A stretch of 64,000 nucleotides of DNA, taken from NCBI GenBank assembly GCA_017962005.1, contig JAGCWE010000009.1, forward strand, positions 1-64,000, given 5' to 3'. Both the position numbers and the translations under genes were made by a program. The notes below the pieces were generated by a model. It made no database searches, was not told the origin of the DNA, and saw only the letters and a program-made list of their open reading frames with translations. This stretch comes from Paludibacteraceae bacterium. Its GTDB lineage: Bacteria > Bacteroidota > Bacteroidia > Bacteroidales > Paludibacteraceae. Positions 60,804-64,000 of this stretch are shown one piece after another (positions within the stretch are counted from its first letter, which is position 1; the number at the start of each line of letters is the position of its first letter).

Positions 60804-62702
60804 ATGATTTATCAGTATCTGCCGCAACTGGACAGTCCCCGCAATCTGAAGGCGCTGCCGCGTGAAGCGCTGCCACGCGTCTGCGAGGAGTTGCGCGACT
60901 TCATCATACAGGAACTGAGCCATAATCCCGGCCACCTCGCCTCCTCGTTAGGGGCTGTCGAACTGACCGTTGCCCTGCATTATGTGTTCGACACGCCTTC
61001 CGACCAGTTGGTGTGGGACGTGGGGCATCAGGCGTACGCCCACAAGATTCTGACGGGCAGGCGCGACCGGTTCTCTTCCATACGCCGTATGGACGGACTG
61101 GCTCCCTTCCCCACTCCGGAGGAAAGTGAGTACGATGCTTTTGTGTCCGGTCATGCTAGCAACAGCATATCTGCCGCGTTAGGTATCGAGATGGCGGGCG
61201 AATTGCAGAAAGGGCGAAAGACCCCGCCTAATGTGGTGGCGGTCATTGGGGACGGAGCGATGACGGGCGGACTGGCGTTCGAGGGGCTGAACAACACCTC
61301 GATGAACAGGAACAACCTCCTTATCATCCTCAACGACAACAATATGGCGATTGACCCCATCCGGGGCGGTTTCTCCCAGTACCTTGTGGATTTGACTACG
61401 AGCAACCGGTACAATCGCTGGCGCTGGTGGCTCTATCAGTTGGGGGTGCGGCTGCACCTTATCAACGACACGAAGAAGGACCGCGTGCAGAGTTTCTGGA
61501 ATGCGGTCAAGATATGGTTCACCCATCAGCAGAACAATATCTTCCAGGGGTTGAACCTGCGGTATTTCGGTCCGGCGGACGGTCACGATGTGGTTGGTCT
61601 GGTGCGCATATTGACCGAGATAAAGAATCATCGCGGACCGCGCGTCCTGCATATCATCACCACGAAGGGCAAGGGCTACGAGCCTGCCGAGCATGACCAG
61701 ACTACGTGGCATGCCCCGGGTGAGTTCGACCCCAATAGCGGCGAGCGCAAGCACGGGGATACCACACAACCTCTCTGGCAGGAAGTGTTCGGCAACGAAC
61801 TGCTTCGGCTGGCAAGGGAGAATGAGAAGATTGTGGGCGTGACGCCTGCCATGCTGAGCGGTTGCTCGATGTCCATAATGAAAGCCGCGCTGCCTGACCG
61901 GGTGTTTGATGTCGGCATAGCCGAAGGACACGCTGTCACGTTCGCTGCCGGTATGGCGAAGGGAGGACTGATACCCGTGGTTAATGAGTACTCGTCGTTC
62001 CTGCAACGGGCATACGACCAGTTGGTTCACGATGTGGCATTGACCGGTCAGCACGTCATCATCTGCGTGGACCGCGCGGGCATAGTGGGACACGACGGAG
62101 CCACCCATCACGGACTGCTGGATCTGGCTTTTCTGCGCTCCGTACCGAATATGCAGGTGGCGGCTCCCCGTACGGCCGGAGACCTCAAAGTCATGATGCG
62201 GCAGGCTGTCGGGATGAACGGACCGGTGGCGATACGTTATCCGCGGGGCAAAGTGCCGAAAGACATACAGCCCGACGGAGAACGGACAACTCCTTCCGGC
62301 AAGGCGGTGCAGTTGAAAGAAGGCAGCCGTCTGGCTCTCCTGACGATAGGCGCGATAGGCAATCAGGCGTATGAGGCGGCATTGAAAGCGGAGGAGAATG
62401 TGGGGGCGGACACAGTCGCCCACTGGGATATGCGCTGGCTCAAGCCCATTGACAGAGAGGTGCTTGACTATGTGGGACAGCATTACAGGACGGTGGTGAC
62501 AGCCGAGGACGGTATGACCGAAGGCGGACTGGGCAGTGCCGTGAGCGAATATATGAGCGAAAAGGGCTATGCGGTGCGTGTTGTGCGGCTGGGCGTGCAC
62601 GACCGTTTTGTGCCGCATGGCAGCCCCGACGAACTTTATCATTTACTTCATTTAGACGCGGAAGGATTATGCGAATCGCTATTGCAGGCGCTGGAGAAGT
62701 AG
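60804..62702 (+). CDS. dxs: 1-deoxy-D-xylulose-5-phosphate synthase
   Basis: A 632-residue transketolase-like enzyme. Thiamine-diphosphate motif GDGAMTGGLAFEGLN then NNLLIILNDNNMAIDP, HISASLG-type SSLGAVELTVALHYVF, and VWDVGHQAYAHKILTGRRD near the start; later FDVGIAEGHAVTFAAGMA (catalytic Glu) and DRAGIVGHDGATHHG. It condenses pyruvate and glyceraldehyde 3-phosphate in the MEP isoprenoid pathway. The last 34 bases overlap trkA. Confidence 0.96.
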   Translation: MIYQYLPQLDSPRNLKALPREALPRVCEELRDFIIQELSHNPGHLASSLGAVELTVALHYVFDTPSDQLVWDVGHQAYAHKILTGRRDRFSSIRRMDGLAPFPTPEESEYDAFVSGHASNSISAALGIEMAGELQKGRKTPPNVVAVIGDGAMTGGLAFEGLNNTSMNRNNLLIILNDNNMAIDPIRGGFSQYLVDLTTSNRYNRWRWWLYQLGVRLHLINDTKKDRVQSFWNAVKIWFTHQQNNIFQGLNLRYFGPADGHDVVGLVRILTEIKNHRGPRVLHIITTKGKGYEPAEHDQTTWHAPGEFDPNSGERKHGDTTQPLWQEVFGNELLRLARENEKIVGVTPAMLSGCSMSIMKAALPDRVFDVGIAEGHAVTFAAGMAKGGLIPVVNEYSSFLQRAYDQLVHDVALTGQHVIICVDRAGIVGHDGATHHGLLDLAFLRSVPNMQVAAPRTAGDLKVMMRQAVGMNGPVAIRYPRGKVPKDIQPDGERTTPSGKAVQLKEGSRLALLTIGAIGNQAYEAALKAEENVGADTVAHWDMRWLKPIDREVLDYVGQHYRTVVTAEDGMTEGGLGSAVSEYMSEKGYAVRVVRLGVHDRFVPHGSPDELYHLLHLDAEGLCESLLQALEK

Positions 62703-64000
62703 GCACACACCTTGCCAAACTGCTCTCGCGCGAGAATATGGACATCTGTCTGCTGGACGGAAACGCCGAACACCTCGGCGATTTGGAAGCCAACTACGAC
62801 CTTATGACCCGGGTCGGCAGTCCCACGTCCATCCACGATATACAGTCTTTGGGCATCAAGGATGTGGATCTCTTCATTGCCGTCACTCCGTCGGAATCGA
62901 AGAACATTGTCAGTTGCCTTATCGCCAACCAGTTGGGAGCCAAGCGGACGCTCGCCCGCGTGGATAATTACGAGTATCTGCTGCTAGACAACCGCCATCT
63001 GTTTGACAATATGGGTCTTAACCATATCATCTATCCGGAGGTGCTGGCGGCTAACGAGATAGAGGAGTCGCTGCGTACCAACTGGATGCGCTATCATATC
63101 AGCCTTTGCCAGGGTGCCTTGGAGCTGTGCGTGGTCAAGGTCAGGGACGGAGCGGAGATTATCGGACAGCGTTTCGATTCGGGCTTCTACAGCCACGGAC
63201 GTTACCGCATCGTGCTCATCAAGCGCGACAACCGGACGCTCTTCCCCACAGGTGAGGATGCTGTGCAGGACGGCGATATGGTCTATGCCATCTGCACGAA
63301 GGAGGAGATGGAGTTCCTGCGGACACAGTTTGGCAAGCCCACGCGAGATATACGCCGCGTCATGTTCTACGGCGGCACGCGTATGACCCAGAAAGCGGTG
63401 CAGAGCATCCCCGGGGACATTGAAGTCAAGATACTGGAGGCCGATCGCGAAAAGTGCCTGCAGTTGAGCGAGAAGGTGTCCAACGCACTCATCATCCATG
63501 CCGACGGCTCTTCGATGGACGACCTCATTGACGAGGGCATACAGGATATGGACGCTTTTGTGGCTGTGACTGACAGCAGCGAGGCGAACATCTTCGCCTG
63601 CCTCACCGCCAAACGGTTCGGAGTCATCAAGACCATTGCCGATGTGGAGAACATCGACTACATACAGATGGCGGAGCGTCTTGACATAGGCACCGTACTG
63701 AACAAAAAGACCATCACGGCAAGTTATATCTACCAGATGTTGCTCAACGCCAGCGTGCTGAACGTCAGAAACCTGACGAGCGCCGACGCGGAGATAGTCG
63801 AACTGGTCGCCACCGAGGGCAGCCGCATCACGCGCAGCAAAATCAGGGATATCAGCCTGCCCGGCGAGGTGATAATAGGCGGATTGGTTCGGGCAGGAGA
63901 AGGACTGTTGGTCAACGGCGACACAAAGATTATTCCCGATGACCAGGTTATCGTGCTCTGCAAGAGCCATAACATACAGGAATTGGAGCGGTTTTTCAAA
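62669..64000 (+). CDS. trkA: Trk system potassium uptake protein TrkA (3' end outside window)
   Basis: ATG at 62669, inside the end of dxs, opens a frame of 444 codons with no stop before the window ends. It starts MRIAIAGAGEVGTHLAKLLS, the first RCK Rossmann domain (GxGxxG), with ICLLDGNAEHL and LFIAVTPSESKNIVSCLIAN. A TrkA-C domain (ELCVVKVRDGAEIIGQRF) follows. A second RCK domain, with RRVMFYGGTRMTQKAV and FVAVTDSSEANIFACLTAKR, and the start of a second TrkA-C domain complete the duplicated layout. It gates TrkH/TrkG by binding NAD(H) or ATP. Nearly full length; only a few residues are missing. Confidence 0.95.
   Translation, partial: MRIAIAGAGEVGTHLAKLLSRENMDICLLDGNAEHLGDLEANYDLMTRVGSPTSIHDIQSLGIKDVDLFIAVTPSESKNIVSCLIANQLGAKRTLARVDNYEYLLLDNRHLFDNMGLNHIIYPEVLAANEIEESLRTNWMRYHISLCQGALELCVVKVRDGAEIIGQRFDSGFYSHGRYRIVLIKRDNRTLFPTGEDAVQDGDMVYAICTKEEMEFLRTQFGKPTRDIRRVMFYGGTRMTQKAVQSIPGDIEVKILEADREKCLQLSEKVSNALIIHADGSSMDDLIDEGIQDMDAFVAVTDSSEANIFACLTAKRFGVIKTIADVENIDYIQMAERLDIGTVLNKKTITASYIYQMLLNASVLNVRNLTSADAEIVELVATEGSRITRSKIRDISLPGEVIIGGLVRAGEGLLVNGDTKIIPDDQVIVLCKSHNIQELERFFK

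Overview
The window looks like chromosome from a member of the Bacteroidales (Bacteroidota), GC-moderate in its backbone. The support is: the Bacteroidota-type promoter (TTTG/TTGC about 19-20 bases upstream of TAnnTTTG) in front of many genes, weak Shine-Dalgarno sequences, lipoprotein and outer-membrane gene types, a sphingolipid-type gene pair, and long bacteroidete-style urocanate hydratase and PEP carboxykinase. Species cannot be named. No rRNA, tRNA or CRISPR array was seen.

Layout. 0-4.6 kb: the end of dnaG, a radical SAM enzyme, a DEAD-box helicase and a lipid-anchored metallophosphatase/5'-nucleotidase, then an array of eleven 38-39 bp hairpin-forming repeats. 5.1-6.1 kb: a broken DinD-like gene and two copies of an unusual promoter element. 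6.1-14 kb: a serpin and a seven-gene glycan operon (Wzy-like polymerase, five GT2 glycosyltransferases, a B12-binding radical SAM enzyme), ending in tsaD. 15-24.4 kb: housekeeping genes (dprA, vanZ-like, upp, LytTR regulator; 3'-5' exonuclease, rlmI, uvrA; hutU). 24.6-26.2 kb: a WYL regulator and a small conserved protein behind five 11-bp repeats.

26.4-32.3 kb is a visibly AT-rich accessory island and the most interesting part. It holds a HAD-phosphoribosyltransferase fusion overlapping a second DprA-like gene, a 42-residue acidic protein, a retron-type reverse transcriptase preceded by a folded RNA bounded by a 17-bp a1/a2-type inverted repeat, a HEPN-like gene cut by an in-frame TGA, and an unknown gene cut by a frameshift. 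Four nearly identical promoter cassettes, each with a TGCAA-N5-TTGCA palindrome fixed 16 bases upstream of the -7 box, tie these units together. I read this as a retron-centred defence locus under one shared regulator, with a DprA/phosphoribosyltransferase module attached.

32.3-46.3 kb returns to core genes: envelope proteins, kdtA, hisS, a duplicated DUF1599 protein, proA, a TPR/PD40 protein, a serine-palmitoyltransferase-like enzyme with an SDR partner, mdh, a DUF47-Pit phosphate transporter pair and a SpoU methyltransferase. 46.5-51 kb has a truncated leucine-rich-repeat protein, a membrane Ser/Thr kinase divergent from a small conserved protein, and an AAA/DUF4143 ATPase bracketed by duplicated hairpins. 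51.07-51.32 kb contains a probable free-standing structured RNA with its own promoter and terminator. 51.6-56.8 kb is a run of five unknown exported proteins. 56.9-58.3 kb is a gene-poor stretch of mobile-element-like debris and palindromes. The window ends with rimM, pckA, dxs and a truncated trkA.
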